DNA from: an uncultured Ruminococcus sp.
GTDB lineage: Bacteria > Bacillota > Clostridia > Oscillospirales > Acutalibacteraceae
NCBI GenBank assembly: GCA_902785365.1
Contig: CACZYC010000016.1
Location: 1 to 45,025 of the forward strand
Direction of reading: 5' to 3'
Length of the DNA: 45,025 bases
The notes beneath the pieces were generated by a model, which was not told the DNA's origin, did no database searches, and saw nothing but the letters and a program-made list of their open reading frames with translations. The translations under genes and the position numbers were made by a program. Below, piece by piece: positions 16,036-24,406 of the stretch (its first letter is position 1; each line of letters opens with the position of its first letter).

Positions 16036-17532
16036 ATGGCAAACAAACTGAAACATAATACTGCGGCAGGAAAAAAACCTGTCAACAAAAAACTAATTTT
16101 TATTATATGCGGTTCAGTTTTGGCTGTTTGTATAGCGGTCGCTGTTATACTGTTTATTTTTGTGTTCAATAATCCCGCTAATTTACCGAACGATAACCGT
16201 ATCAAGTCCGATATGGAAGCTGATAAGTCAATCACTAATGTTGCCGTAGGGAAAAAGACTTTTGACTTTACAGTCAAAGATTTTGAAAAGACCTCCGACA
16301 AAGCAACTCCCGACAAGGAACATCCCGAAAAATATACAGCGCAGGTAACAATAACGCGCGAATCGGATATTTACGGAATCGAACCCGCTGATTATAAAGT
16401 GTCTTATGAAAAGAAAGGCTCCAAGCTCGTGTACAAATCCTCAGAGCTTGAGTCAAAAGACTTGACTTTCACAGCTCTCAAGGGCGCTGATAAGAACGAC
16501 GCTCTCAAAAGAGTTAAAAAGACTTTTAAGAAAGCTGAGTATAAGGAAAACAAAGACGACCTCAAGAAGGGCGACAGCAAAGTTATATTCACGGTTAATG
16601 ATAAGGAGTACTCAGGTACCGCGGCGGCTGTTTATAAATTTGACAGCAAAAAAGGCTGGCTTTTCAAAAAGATAGACGACAAAAACGTCAAGTTCAAAAA
16701 AGGCGTTACCCACAAGGAGAACGGTTTATATACAAACTCCAACGTCAAGAATGTTCTGTTCCTCGGCGTAGACAGCAACGACGGCGCGGGACGTTCCGAC
16801 TGTATGATGCTCATTTCCATCGACAAGAACACGGGCACAATAAAGCAGACCTCCTTTATGCGTGACAACTGGTTTGAAATCCCCGGACAGGGCACGAACA
16901 AGCTCAACTCCGCCTACGTTTTCGGCGGCGCTGACCTTACCAAAAAAACTATCCAGAATACTTTCGATATCAAGATAGATAACTGCGTTGTGGTTGACTT
17001 CACCACATTTAAGGACGTTATAAACACTCTCGGCGGCATTGATGTTGATATAACATCCGACGAGGCAGGCTATGTCAACTGGCAGATTAACAAGAACGGA
17101 CAGGCCGGTTCTGTCGGTACCATCAGCACCGCGGGCGGAGTTACTCACCTCAACGGTCAGCAGGCTCTCTGGCTTTGCCGTGACCGCGGCGGCGGCGGAT
17201 TCAGCGGAGACGACTTTATGCGTACCGGTCGTCAGAGAAAGGTTATTCAGGCGCTTGTTGATACCTACAAGACCTATACTCCCGTTAAGGTTCTCGCGAC
17301 TTTGAAAACGCTTGATGGTAAGGTTAAAACCGATTTGAAACTTTCTGATTTCGAATGGTATGCTGAGCGCAGTCCCAAGTTCTTTACATTCAAGTTCAAG
17401 GAACGCTGCGTGCCTCAGGAAGGCGAATGGCAATCGGGCACAGGTACAGGGGGCGCGTGGATAATTGAACTCAACGACTTCGATAAACTCAAGTCCGATA
17501 TCCAGCACTACATATATGAAGATTTGAAATAA
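16036..17532 (+). CDS. LytR-CpsA-Psr (LCP) family glycopolymer transferase
   Basis: 498 aa, GGAGGG before the ATG. A cytoplasmic Lys-rich N-terminus and one membrane helix (about 19-44) are followed by an extracellular Lys/Asp-rich domain of about 190 residues, of unknown fold. The LCP domain starts near residue 235 (NVLFLGVDSNDGAGRSDCMML). Its conserved arginines and acids appear in SFMRDNWFEIPG and in LCRDRGGGGFSGDDFMRTGR, QRKVIQAL. LCP enzymes transfer undecaprenyl-linked teichoic acids or capsule polymers to peptidoglycan. The family usually has R-D-T-x-V after the strand; here it is R-D-N-W-F, a mild variant. The long domain before the LCP module is larger than usual. Monocistronic, with hairpins downstream. 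Confidence 0.88.
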   Translation: MANKLKHNTAAGKKPVNKKLIFIICGSVLAVCIAVAVILFIFVFNNPANLPNDNRIKSDMEADKSITNVAVGKKTFDFTVKDFEKTSDKATPDKEHPEKYTAQVTITRESDIYGIEPADYKVSYEKKGSKLVYKSSELESKDLTFTALKGADKNDALKRVKKTFKKAEYKENKDDLKKGDSKVIFTVNDKEYSGTAAAVYKFDSKKGWLFKKIDDKNVKFKKGVTHKENGLYTNSNVKNVLFLGVDSNDGAGRSDCMMLISIDKNTGTIKQTSFMRDNWFEIPGQGTNKLNSAYVFGGADLTKKTIQNTFDIKIDNCVVVDFTTFKDVINTLGGIDVDITSDEAGYVNWQINKNGQAGSVGTISTAGGVTHLNGQQALWLCRDRGGGGFSGDDFMRTGRQRKVIQALVDTYKTYTPVKVLATLKTLDGKVKTDLKLSDFEWYAERSPKFFTFKFKERCVPQEGEWQSGTGTGGAWIIELNDFDKLKSDIQHYIYEDLK

Positions 17533-17540
17533 TAGTTAAA

Positions 17541-17573
17541 TTGCAGGGGATACCGTCTCGGTATCCCCTGCAA
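17541..17573. terminator. Strong hairpin after the LCP gene
   Basis: 14-bp perfect stem (17541-17554 / 17560-17573), loop GTCTC. It is followed by AAAGTTTT rather than an immediate T run, so it may act as a 3' stabilising structure or a weak terminator. The better terminator is at 17646-17673. Confidence 0.5.
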
Positions 17574-17645
17574 AAAGTTTTATATGAATATAAATAGCTC
17601 TTGAAAATAAGCGAGCTTTTGTTCCCGACATTTACTGACCACTGA

Positions 17646-17673
17646 AAAAAGGCTGTCCAAAGACAGCCTTTTT
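17646..17673. terminator. Bidirectional terminator between the LCP gene and yebC
   Basis: GGCTGTC (17651-17657) / GACAGCC (17662-17668) with loop CAAA, flanked by A5 and T5, so functional in either direction. Confidence 0.85.
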
Positions 17674-17674
17674 A

Positions 17675-18409
17675 TCATTCCATTTCCCAGTTATGCCATA
17701 CGTTCTGGATATCGTCGTTATCCTCAAACATATCAAGCATTTTCTGCATATTTGTCTTAGCGTCCTCATCGTCGAGCTTGGTGTACGTGTTGGGAACCAT
17801 CTCAACTTCCGCAGAAGCGAACTCATAACCCTTTTCGGCTATATCATCGCGTACTGCCGAGAAGTCCGCGGGTTCGGTGTAGATTGTGAACACATCATCG
17901 TCAGCCTCAAAGTCGGAAGCGCCCGCTTCAAGAGCGTCCTCCATAACCTTGTCTTCGTCAGCCTCGAGCTCCTCACGCTCAATTACGAGCACGCCCTTCT
18001 TCTCAAACATAAATGTTACACAGCCCTGTGTACCCATATTGCCGCCGAACTTGTCAAAGTAATGTCTTACTTCACCCGCTGTTCGGTTGCGGTTGTCGGT
18101 AAGCGCCTCAACAATAACGGCGATACCGTTGGGGCCGTATCCTTCGTATGTAACCGCCTCATAGTTAGCCGAGCTTGAGTCGCCCGCGGCCTTCTTGATA
18201 ATGCGGTCAATGTTGTCGTTGGGAACGTTTGACGCTTTAGCTTTCGCTATAACATCGCGAAGCTTAGAGTTTACGTTGGGGTCGGCGCTGCCGCCTTCCT
18301 TAACAGCAACTATGAGCTCTCTGCCGATTTTAGTAAAAATCTTGGCGCGAGCCGCGTCATTTTTGCCCTTTTTCTGCTTGATTGTACTCCATTTATTATG
18401 TCCTGACAT
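17675..18409 (-). CDS. yebC: YebC/PmpR family protein
   Basis: 244 aa from the ATG at 18409 ([14 protein letters not shown]), with AAGGGA upstream. [21 protein letters not shown], and NPNVNSKLR- and [20 protein letters not shown] segments define the family, followed by [28 protein letters not shown] and [12 protein letters not shown]. Once described as DNA-binding regulators, members also act on ribosomes, relieving stalls at proline-rich sequences. Which role applies here cannot be told from sequence. Monocistronic with its own promoter and terminator, divergent from yicC. Confidence 0.95.
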   Translation of the reverse strand: MSGHNKWSTIKQKKGKNDAARAKIFTKIGRELIVAVKEGGSADPNVNSKLRDVIAKAKASNVPNDNIDRIIKKAAGDSSSANYEAVTYEGYGPNGIAVIVEALTDNRNRTAGEVRHYFDKFGGNMGTQGCVTFMFEKKGVLVIEREELEADEDKVMEDALEAGASDFEADDDVFTIYTEPADFSAVRDDIAEKGYEFASAEVEMVPNTYTKLDDEDAKTNMQKMLDMFEDNDDIQNVWHNWEME

Positions 18410-18442
18410 AATATCATCCCTTTTCAATTTTTTGACTTATAA

Positions 18443-18471
18443 ATTATATCACATCAAGTCGTGTTTTGCAA
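18443..18471 (-). promoter_or_regulatory. Promoter of yebC
   Basis: Minus-strand -35 TTGCAA (18466-18471), 17-bp spacer, -10 TATAAT (18443-18448). Confidence 0.7.
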
Positions 18472-18507
18472 CCTGAATTAAATGGTTACAAAATAGTTAC
18501 AAAACTA

Positions 18508-18536
18508 TTGTCTATATACATTATTAGTGCTATTAT
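18508..18536 (+). promoter_or_regulatory. Promoter of the yicC-thiN cluster
   Basis: -35 TTGTCT (18508-18513), 17-bp spacer, -10 TATTAT (18531-18536); an overlapping TATAAT is at 18534-18539. An AATAGTT/AACTATT dyad (18492-18498, 18503-18509) touches the -35 and may be an operator. Confidence 0.5.
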
Positions 18537-18573
18537 AATATACAGAGAATAACTAAAGAAAGGAATGATATAC

Positions 18574-19452
18574 TTGGTAAACTCAATGACAGGCTTCGGA
18601 AGATTTGAGGGAGAGGTAAACGGCAGAAACATCACTCTTGAAATCAAGAGCGTAAACCACCGCTACACAGAGTTCAATCTTCGTATTACCCGTGGTTACG
18701 GTTTTCTTGAGGAAAAGCTCAAGTCCTACATAACCTCCAAGATTGCTCGAGGCAAGATTGATATGTTTGTTTCTCTTACCGAGCCCGAGGATACGCCTAC
18801 CGAAGTTCAGGTTAATCACAATCTCGCGCAGGGGTATATTAATGCTTTTAAAGAATTAAGCGATAAATATTCCGTTCGTAATAAAGTAACAGTGAACGAC
18901 CTCGCGCGTTATCCCGACGTACTCAGTGTGCACAAAGCCCCTGAGGATGAGGAAAAGGTTTACGCCGACGTTATTGTCGCGGTTGACTCTGCTTTGGAAA
19001 GCTTTTTGAGTATGCGTAAAGCCGAGGGCGAAAGGCTTAAAGCCGACGTGCTCTCCAGAGCCGAGACAATAATGACGCTGGTTTCCGAGATTGAGGAGCG
19101 TTCACCGCAGACTCTCGAGGAATACAAAGCTCGTCTTAAAGAAAAGATAGAGGAGCTTCTGGGTTCAACGGAATATGACGAGCAGAGGGTTATCACCGAA
19201 GTTGCCATCTACGCCGATAAAATCGCCGTGGATGAGGAGACCGTTCGTCTGAGGAGTCACTTTGAACAGCTTAATACTTACCTGAATTCCGACGAACCGG
19301 TCGGCAGAAGTATTGACTTTTTGATCCAGGAGATGAACCGCGAGGCTAACACAATCGGCTCCAAAGTCAAGGACGCCGAGATTGCCCAAAAGGTTGTTAA
19401 GATCAAGAACGAGATTGAAAAAATCCGAGAGCAGATTCAGAATATAGAATGA
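18574..19452 (+). CDS. yicC: YicC/YloC family endoribonuclease
   Basis: 292 aa if translation starts at TTG 18574. The ATG at 18565 directly follows AAAGGA and is too close to use it, whereas the TTG is 9 bases away and yields the usual short lead into SMTGFGR. The N-terminal YicC domain (SMTGFGRFEGEV, LEIKSVNHRYTEFNLR) and C-terminal DUF1732 part (VDEETVRLRSHFEQLNTYL, GRSIDFLIQEMNREANTIGSK) are both intact. Family knowledge: YicC proteins are Mn-dependent endoribonucleases that help degrade small RNAs. It is the first gene of the long cluster, and remA follows after 61 bp. Confidence 0.9.
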   Translation: MVNSMTGFGRFEGEVNGRNITLEIKSVNHRYTEFNLRITRGYGFLEEKLKSYITSKIARGKIDMFVSLTEPEDTPTEVQVNHNLAQGYINAFKELSDKYSVRNKVTVNDLARYPDVLSVHKAPEDEEKVYADVIVAVDSALESFLSMRKAEGERLKADVLSRAETIMTLVSEIEERSPQTLEEYKARLKEKIEELLGSTEYDEQRVITEVAIYADKIAVDEETVRLRSHFEQLNTYLNSDEPVGRSIDFLIQEMNREANTIGSKVKDAEIAQKVVKIKNEIEKIREQIQNIE

Positions 19453-19513
19453 TTCAGCGGTCAACTGAGGACGGGTTCTGCTCGCACCTGATTTATTATA
19501 CGGAGATTTAGAT

Positions 19514-19750
19514 ATGAAACTTATAAACATAGGTTACGGTAATATGGTTTCCTCAAGCAAAATAGTAGCCGTGGTTTCTCCCGAAGCCGCCCCCGTTAAA
19601 CGAATTGTACAGGAAGCCAAGACAAAGGGGCTTGCCGTTGACGCTACATGCGGACGAAAGTGCAAGGCGGTTATAGTCACCGAGAGCGACCACGTTGTCC
19701 TTTCGGCGTTATCGCCCGAAGCTATCGGAAACCGCAGTGAGGAGGGCTGA
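19514..19750 (+). CDS. remA: Extracellular matrix regulator RemA (DUF370)
   Basis: 78 aa. MKLINIGYGNMVSSSKIVAVVSPEAAPVKR and the GRKCKAVIVTESDHVVLSAL-type end are characteristic of RemA. In Bacillus it forms a ring that wraps DNA and activates biofilm matrix and osmoprotection genes. In many Clostridia the gene sits, as here, between yicC and gmk without a known matrix operon. CGGAGA lies upstream of the ATG. Its stop codon is one base from the gmk ATG. Confidence 0.93.
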   Translation: MKLINIGYGNMVSSSKIVAVVSPEAAPVKRIVQEAKTKGLAVDATCGRKCKAVIVTESDHVVLSALSPEAIGNRSEEG

Positions 19751-19751
19751 T

Positions 19752-20306
19752 ATGAGCAGAGGAAAACTGGTAGTATATACAGGCTACTCGGGCGTCGGCA
19801 AAGGCACTATTATGAAGCGGCTCAAAGAGCTGGACAACAGTGTTAAGCTTTCTGTATCCTGCACAACCCGCAAGCCCCGCGCCGGTGAGACAAACGGCGT
19901 TGAGTATTTTTTTGTAAACAAAGACGAGTTTGAGAACCTTATAAAACAGGACGGATTTCTTGAGTACGCCAGCTATTGCGACAACTACTACGGCACTCCC
20001 GAAAAAGCTGTGGATGAAATGCTCGAAAAGGGCTACAACGTTTTTCTTGAGATCGAGGTTCAGGGCGGTATGCAGGTGATGAAGAAGCGTCCCGACTGTG
20101 TCAGCATATTTATCGCGCCGCCGTCTTTTGAGGAGCTCGAACGCCGCCTCAGAGAACGCGGTACAGAGGACGAGGAAACAATCCGAAAACGCCTCTCAGC
20201 TGTCGAGGATGAAAGAAAGTATCAACAATATTACAAACATACGGTGCTCAACGATGAAGTTGACCGCGCCGCACAGGAAATATTATCAATAATACATAAC
20301 AAATAA
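19752..20306 (+). CDS. gmk: Guanylate kinase
   Basis: 184 aa from the ATG at 19752 (MSRGKLVVYT), with GGAGGG upstream; a longer frame overlaps remA and is unlikely. The P-loop GYSGVGKGT (residues 11-19) has Gly where most guanylate kinases have Ser in G-K-S-T. The GMP-binding segment is SVSCTTRKPRAGETNGVEYFF and the lid is in RLRERGTEDEETIRKRL. It phosphorylates GMP to GDP. Slightly shorter than the E. coli protein (207 aa) but complete. rpoZ follows after 16 bp, the usual gmk-rpoZ pairing. Confidence 0.95.
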   Translation: MSRGKLVVYTGYSGVGKGTIMKRLKELDNSVKLSVSCTTRKPRAGETNGVEYFFVNKDEFENLIKQDGFLEYASYCDNYYGTPEKAVDEMLEKGYNVFLEIEVQGGMQVMKKRPDCVSIFIAPPSFEELERRLRERGTEDEETIRKRLSAVEDERKYQQYYKHTVLNDEVDRAAQEILSIIHNK

Positions 20307-20322
20307 AAAGGAGTTAATCAAA

Positions 20323-20526
20323 ATGAAAAAAGTAAACGTAGACGATTTATTCGACAGAAAAGCAAGTCCTTACGCTCTTGTAATCGGCGTAGCAAAACGC
20401 GCGCGTCAGATTACAAAGGATTATGAGGACCAGGGCGAGGTTCGCGACGACAAGGCGGTACTTGAGGCTATCGAAGAAATCAAGGACCATAAAATAAGCA
20501 TTTACGAGCCGGAATATAATGACTGA
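20323..20526 (+). CDS. rpoZ: DNA-directed RNA polymerase subunit omega
   Basis: 67 aa, typical of Firmicutes omega. SPYALVIGVAKRARQI is the conserved RpoZ/RPB6 core that clamps the beta-prime C-terminus, followed by DDKAVLEAIEEIKDHKI. AAGGAG precedes the ATG. The last 8 bp overlap priA, so translation is likely coupled. Confidence 0.93.
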   Translation: MKKVNVDDLFDRKASPYALVIGVAKRARQITKDYEDQGEVRDDKAVLEAIEEIKDHKISIYEPEYND

Positions 20527-22948
20527 TTTTATCGCGGGAATCGCGGTAGAGAACACTACCCGCTCGTTTGATAGAATCTTTGATTATCGTGTGGACAGCG
20601 CTCTTGCCGATGAAGTTTGCGTCGGCAAGCGTGTTCTTGTACCATTCGGCAGCGGAAACCGTAAGCGTCAGGGAATAGTTTTTTATACAAAGCAGGGTGA
20701 GGAGGAAAAACTGAAGTCCGTCATTTCCGTGCTAGACAAAACTCCCGTAATGACCGATGAGATGCTGAAGCTTGCCTCATTTATGACGGAGCGTTACTTT
20801 TGTACTTATTATGACGCGATAAAAACAATGCTCCCCGCGGGAATAAGCTACAACATTTCAACGACCTACACTGCCGTAAAGGGGATAGATACAGAAGAAC
20901 TGGAGCTTGATTTGCAGAGCGTTTATAACTATCTGCTCGCTCAGAAAAAGCCCGTAAAACTCGAGTCATTAACTCAGACCTTCGGGCTTGACGGTTCTGT
21001 GTTTGACAGCCTTTGTGAACGCGGGTACCTCAGAAAGAGCGACGAAGCTTTCCGCAAGGTCGGCGACGCTGTTCTTAAAATGGTGGCGCTCAACGAGGAC
21101 GCGGATTTTTCGGATGTCAAGCTCAGCCCCAAGCAAAACTCCGTACTGGAGATTTTACAGCTCGCGGGCACGGCTTCTGTTAAGGAAATCTGCTACTACA
21201 CGGGTGTTACAATTTCCGTAATTGATAATCTGGTCAAGAAAAACCTCGCCTATTATTACGAGGATGAGGTTTTCCGTACAGAGAGAAATAATTCTCCTAA
21301 AGAAAATACAGAGATTATACTTTCCGACGAGCAAAATACAGCTTATAAAAATCTGCTTGAAGAATACAACAAGGATAAACCCGCCGTCAGCCTGCTTTAC
21401 GGCATTACAGGTTCGGGCAAGACCTCGGTCTTCCTCAAGCTTATCGAGAGTGTAATCGAGGACGATAAGGGCATTATAGTAATGGTGCCCGAAATCGCTC
21501 TGACTCCGCAGTTTCTCAGTGTTTTCAAATCAAAATTCGGTGATGACGTCGCTGTATTTCACAGCGGACTTTCTCTGGGAGAAAGGCTGGACGAGTACAA
21601 GCGTGTGCTCAGAGGAAAGGCGAAAATTGCAGTCGGCACACGAAGCGCGGTTTTCGCTCCTTTTAAAAAGCTTGGACTGATAATAATAGACGAGGAGCAG
21701 GAGCATACCTACAAATCCGAAAGCTCACCGCGTTATCACGCCAGAGAAGTCGCTAAATTTAGAGTGAACGAGCATAACGCTCTGCTTTTGCTTTCCTCGG
21801 CGACGCCCGATATCGAGAGCTTTTACCACGCAAAGACAGGACGCTATTCGTTAAACAAGCTGACCGAACGCTACGGCAACGCGATTTTGCCTAAAGTTGT
21901 TGTGGCTGATATGAACGAGGAGCTGTTAAACGGTAACTCCACAGGCTTTTCCCACGAACTTTTATCCGCCCTGGAGTATAATTTGGAAACAGGCAAGCAG
22001 TCAATTCTTCTGCTCAACCGCAGGGGACACAATACCTTTGTAATGTGTTCAAAATGCCGCGAGACAGTCACCTGTCCCAACTGTTCTATTTCACTGAGAT
22101 ACCACAGCGCCAACAACAAGCTGATGTGCCATTACTGCGGGTATTCCGTGCCGTATTTCAGCGAATGTCCCACTTGTCACAACAAGTCTCTGCGTTTCGG
22201 CGGAACAGGCACGCAGAGGATTGAGAGCCAGCTTGCGGAATATTTACCCGACGCCAGAGTATTGCGGCTTGACGCCGACTCAACAATGAGAAAATCCTCC
22301 CACGAAAGACTTCTGGGAGCGTTCGCCGACGGTGACTATGATATTCTCATAGGTACTCAGATGGTGGCTAAAGGACTTAATTTTCCCAACGTCACGCTTG
22401 TCGGCGTGCTTAACCCCGACTCCATGCTCTACGCGGATGATTACCGCAGCTATGAGAGAGCGTTCTCGCTTTTAACTCAGGTTGTAGGCAGAAGCGGACG
22501 TGGCGACGATAAAGGTGTGGCGGTCATTCAGACCAACACCCCCGAAAACAACGTAATTACTATGGCTGCGGCGCAGGATTACGAGCGCTTTTATGAAAGC
22601 GAAATTGTGTTGCGCAAGGCTATGCTGTATCCGCCGTTTGCCGATATATGTATGGTGGGCTTTGTTTCCGAAAGCCATACCGCGGCGATTAAAGCATCTG
22701 CCCGCTTTACCGATAGTTTTATCAGGACGGCGAGGGAGAGCTACCCCGAGTTGCCGCTCAGGCTTTTAGGTCCTTCCGCGGCGTCAATAGCCAAGGTGAG
22801 TAATAAATACCGTTATAAACTGATAATAAAGTGCCGCAACGACAAGCGTTTCCGCGCGCTTTTGAATAGGATACTAACAGAATTTAATTCTGATAAAGAA
22901 AATAAAAAAGTAACAGCGTATGTTGATATGAACGCGCTTTCATTCTAA
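20519..22948 (+). CDS. priA: Primosomal protein N' (replication restart helicase PriA)
   Basis: 809 aa. An N-terminal DNA-binding domain (FDRIFDYRVDSAL, GKRVLVPFGSGNRKRQGIV) precedes a superfamily 2 helicase core with Walker A GITGSGKTS near residue 295 and Walker B IIIDEEQEH near 390. All eight zinc-binding cysteines are present (CSKC, CPNC, CHYC, CPTC), followed by motifs V/VI (GTQMVAKGLNFPNVTLVG, QVVGRSGRG). PriA reloads the replisome at stalled forks. It overlaps rpoZ by 8 bp, and def begins 10 bp after its stop. Confidence 0.96.
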   Translation: MTDFIAGIAVENTTRSFDRIFDYRVDSALADEVCVGKRVLVPFGSGNRKRQGIVFYTKQGEEEKLKSVISVLDKTPVMTDEMLKLASFMTERYFCTYYDAIKTMLPAGISYNISTTYTAVKGIDTEELELDLQSVYNYLLAQKKPVKLESLTQTFGLDGSVFDSLCERGYLRKSDEAFRKVGDAVLKMVALNEDADFSDVKLSPKQNSVLEILQLAGTASVKEICYYTGVTISVIDNLVKKNLAYYYEDEVFRTERNNSPKENTEIILSDEQNTAYKNLLEEYNKDKPAVSLLYGITGSGKTSVFLKLIESVIEDDKGIIVMVPEIALTPQFLSVFKSKFGDDVAVFHSGLSLGERLDEYKRVLRGKAKIAVGTRSAVFAPFKKLGLIIIDEEQEHTYKSESSPRYHAREVAKFRVNEHNALLLLSSATPDIESFYHAKTGRYSLNKLTERYGNAILPKVVVADMNEELLNGNSTGFSHELLSALEYNLETGKQSILLLNRRGHNTFVMCSKCRETVTCPNCSISLRYHSANNKLMCHYCGYSVPYFSECPTCHNKSLRFGGTGTQRIESQLAEYLPDARVLRLDADSTMRKSSHERLLGAFADGDYDILIGTQMVAKGLNFPNVTLVGVLNPDSMLYADDYRSYERAFSLLTQVVGRSGRGDDKGVAVIQTNTPENNVITMAAAQDYERFYESEIVLRKAMLYPPFADICMVGFVSESHTAAIKASARFTDSFIRTARESYPELPLRLLGPSAASIAKVSNKYRYKLIIKCRNDKRFRALLNRILTEFNSDKENKKVTAYVDMNALSF

Positions 22949-22958
22949 GGAGGTTAAA

Positions 22959-23492
22959 ATGGCATTAAGAGAAATTGTTGTCGAAGGAGACAGCGTACTG
23001 AATAAAAAATGCCGTACGGTCGAGAAATTCGACGACCGTCTGGCGCTTCTTATAGATGATATGATTGAAACTCTGCTCGATTCGGGCGGGGTTGGATTAG
23101 CCGCGCCTCAGGTCGGTGTGCTCAGACGTGTTGTGGTAATTCACGTTGACCCCGAAAAAGAACCTTTTGAGCTAATCAATCCCGAAATCATCGCGACAAA
23201 AGGCGAGCAGAAAGGTCTTGAGGGCTGTCTGAGCTTACCCGGTAAATGGGGTATAGCGACCCGTCCTTACCACGTTGAAGTTAAGGCTCAGGACAGAAAC
23301 GGCAAGGAGTTTACAGTCAGCGGCGACGCTCTCTTGGCGAGAGCCTTCTGTCACGAACTCGACCACCTCAACGGGGTACTCTACAACGAGGTTGTAGACC
23401 GTATGCTTACGCCGAATGAACTCGAGAAACTCAGCGAGGGCGAACTTGATATTTCCGCTGAGTGTTATACAAAGACCGGTGAGGAAGAATGA
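22959..23492 (+). CDS. def: Peptide deformylase
   Basis: 177 aa with a strong AAGGAGG site. All three motifs are intact: GVGLAAPQV (44-52), EGCLSLPG (metal Cys90) and HELDH (H132, E133, H136). It removes the formyl group from new proteins. Length and the G-L-A-A-P form fit the bacterial type 1/3 enzymes with a short C-terminus. Its stop overlaps the fmt start (ATGA), coupling deformylase and formyltransferase. Confidence 0.96.
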   Translation: MALREIVVEGDSVLNKKCRTVEKFDDRLALLIDDMIETLLDSGGVGLAAPQVGVLRRVVVIHVDPEKEPFELINPEIIATKGEQKGLEGCLSLPGKWGIATRPYHVEVKAQDRNGKEFTVSGDALLARAFCHELDHLNGVLYNEVVDRMLTPNELEKLSEGELDISAECYTKTGEEE

Positions 23493-24400
23493 ACATAGTA
23501 TTTATGGGCACCCCTGATTTTGCTGTCCCCACTCTTGAGTGTTTGTGCAAGAGTAAGCATAACGTTCTTGCTGCTTTTACTCAGCCAGACAAACCCGTGG
23601 GACGCAAACAGATTATGACTCCTCCCGACGTAAAAGTATGCGCCGAAAAGTACGGAGTAAAGGTTTGTCAGCCCAAAACTTTAAGAGATGATAATTCTTA
23701 TAAAGAAATAAAAGGAATGAATCCCGACGTGATTGTCGTAGTTGCTTACGGCAAAATACTCCCGAAAAATATACTCGATATTCCTCGGTTCGGCTGTATT
23801 AACGTACACGGCTCACTCCTCCCGAAATACCGTGGAGCCGCGCCTATTCAGCAGGCTGTGCTTAACGGCGACAAGGTTACTGGCGTCACGACAATGTATA
23901 TGGGAGAGGGGCTTGACACGGGAGATATACTCCTGACAAAAGAGACCGAAATCGGCGAAAACGAAACATCCGCAGAGCTCTTTGACAGGCTCGCTCTTAT
24001 GGGCGCTGATTTGCTTATCGAAACTCTCTCAAAGCTCGATAGCATAACTCCGAAAAAACAGGATGAGCTTGAGGCGACCTATACAACAAAAATAACAAAG
24101 GAACTCTGTCCGATTGACTGGAACAAAAAGAATACTGAAATCCACAACCAGGTTCGCGGGCTTCAGACGTGGCCTGTCGCTGTTTCAACCTTGAACGGTA
24201 AGGATGTCAAAATCCACTCCACTCTGTTGTGCGATAAAAGCGGAGAAGCAGGTGAGATAATCTCAACCGATCCGCTGACAGTAGCGTGCGGCGAGGGTTC
24301 TCTTGTTATAAAAGAGCTGCAGCTCAGCGGTAAAAAACGTATGGATTCAAAATCCTTCCTGCTGGGGCACCCTCTCAAAGTCGGAGATATTTTTTTATAG
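23489..24400 (+). CDS. fmt: Methionyl-tRNA formyltransferase
   Basis: 303 aa. FMGTPDFAVPTLE starts the Rossmann-like formyl-THF domain. The catalytic Asn-His pair is in INVHGSLLPKYRGAAPIQ (N105, H107), with GEGLDTGDIL supplying the catalytic Asp. The C-terminal OB-like domain includes IHNQVRGLQTWPVA. It formylates initiator Met-tRNA. Start by ATGA overlap with def; rsmB follows after 6 bp. Confidence 0.96.
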   Translation: MNIVFMGTPDFAVPTLECLCKSKHNVLAAFTQPDKPVGRKQIMTPPDVKVCAEKYGVKVCQPKTLRDDNSYKEIKGMNPDVIVVVAYGKILPKNILDIPRFGCINVHGSLLPKYRGAAPIQQAVLNGDKVTGVTTMYMGEGLDTGDILLTKETEIGENETSAELFDRLALMGADLLIETLSKLDSITPKKQDELEATYTTKITKELCPIDWNKKNTEIHNQVRGLQTWPVAVSTLNGKDVKIHSTLLCDKSGEAGEIISTDPLTVACGEGSLVIKELQLSGKKRMDSKSFLLGHPLKVGDIFL

Positions 24401-24406
24401 TAAAAT

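Noticed and set aside
19752..19810. Guanylate kinase as inactive because its P-loop reads GKGT instead of GKST.
   Set aside because: Gly/Ser variation at this position is tolerated, and all other motifs are intact in an essential-gene context.
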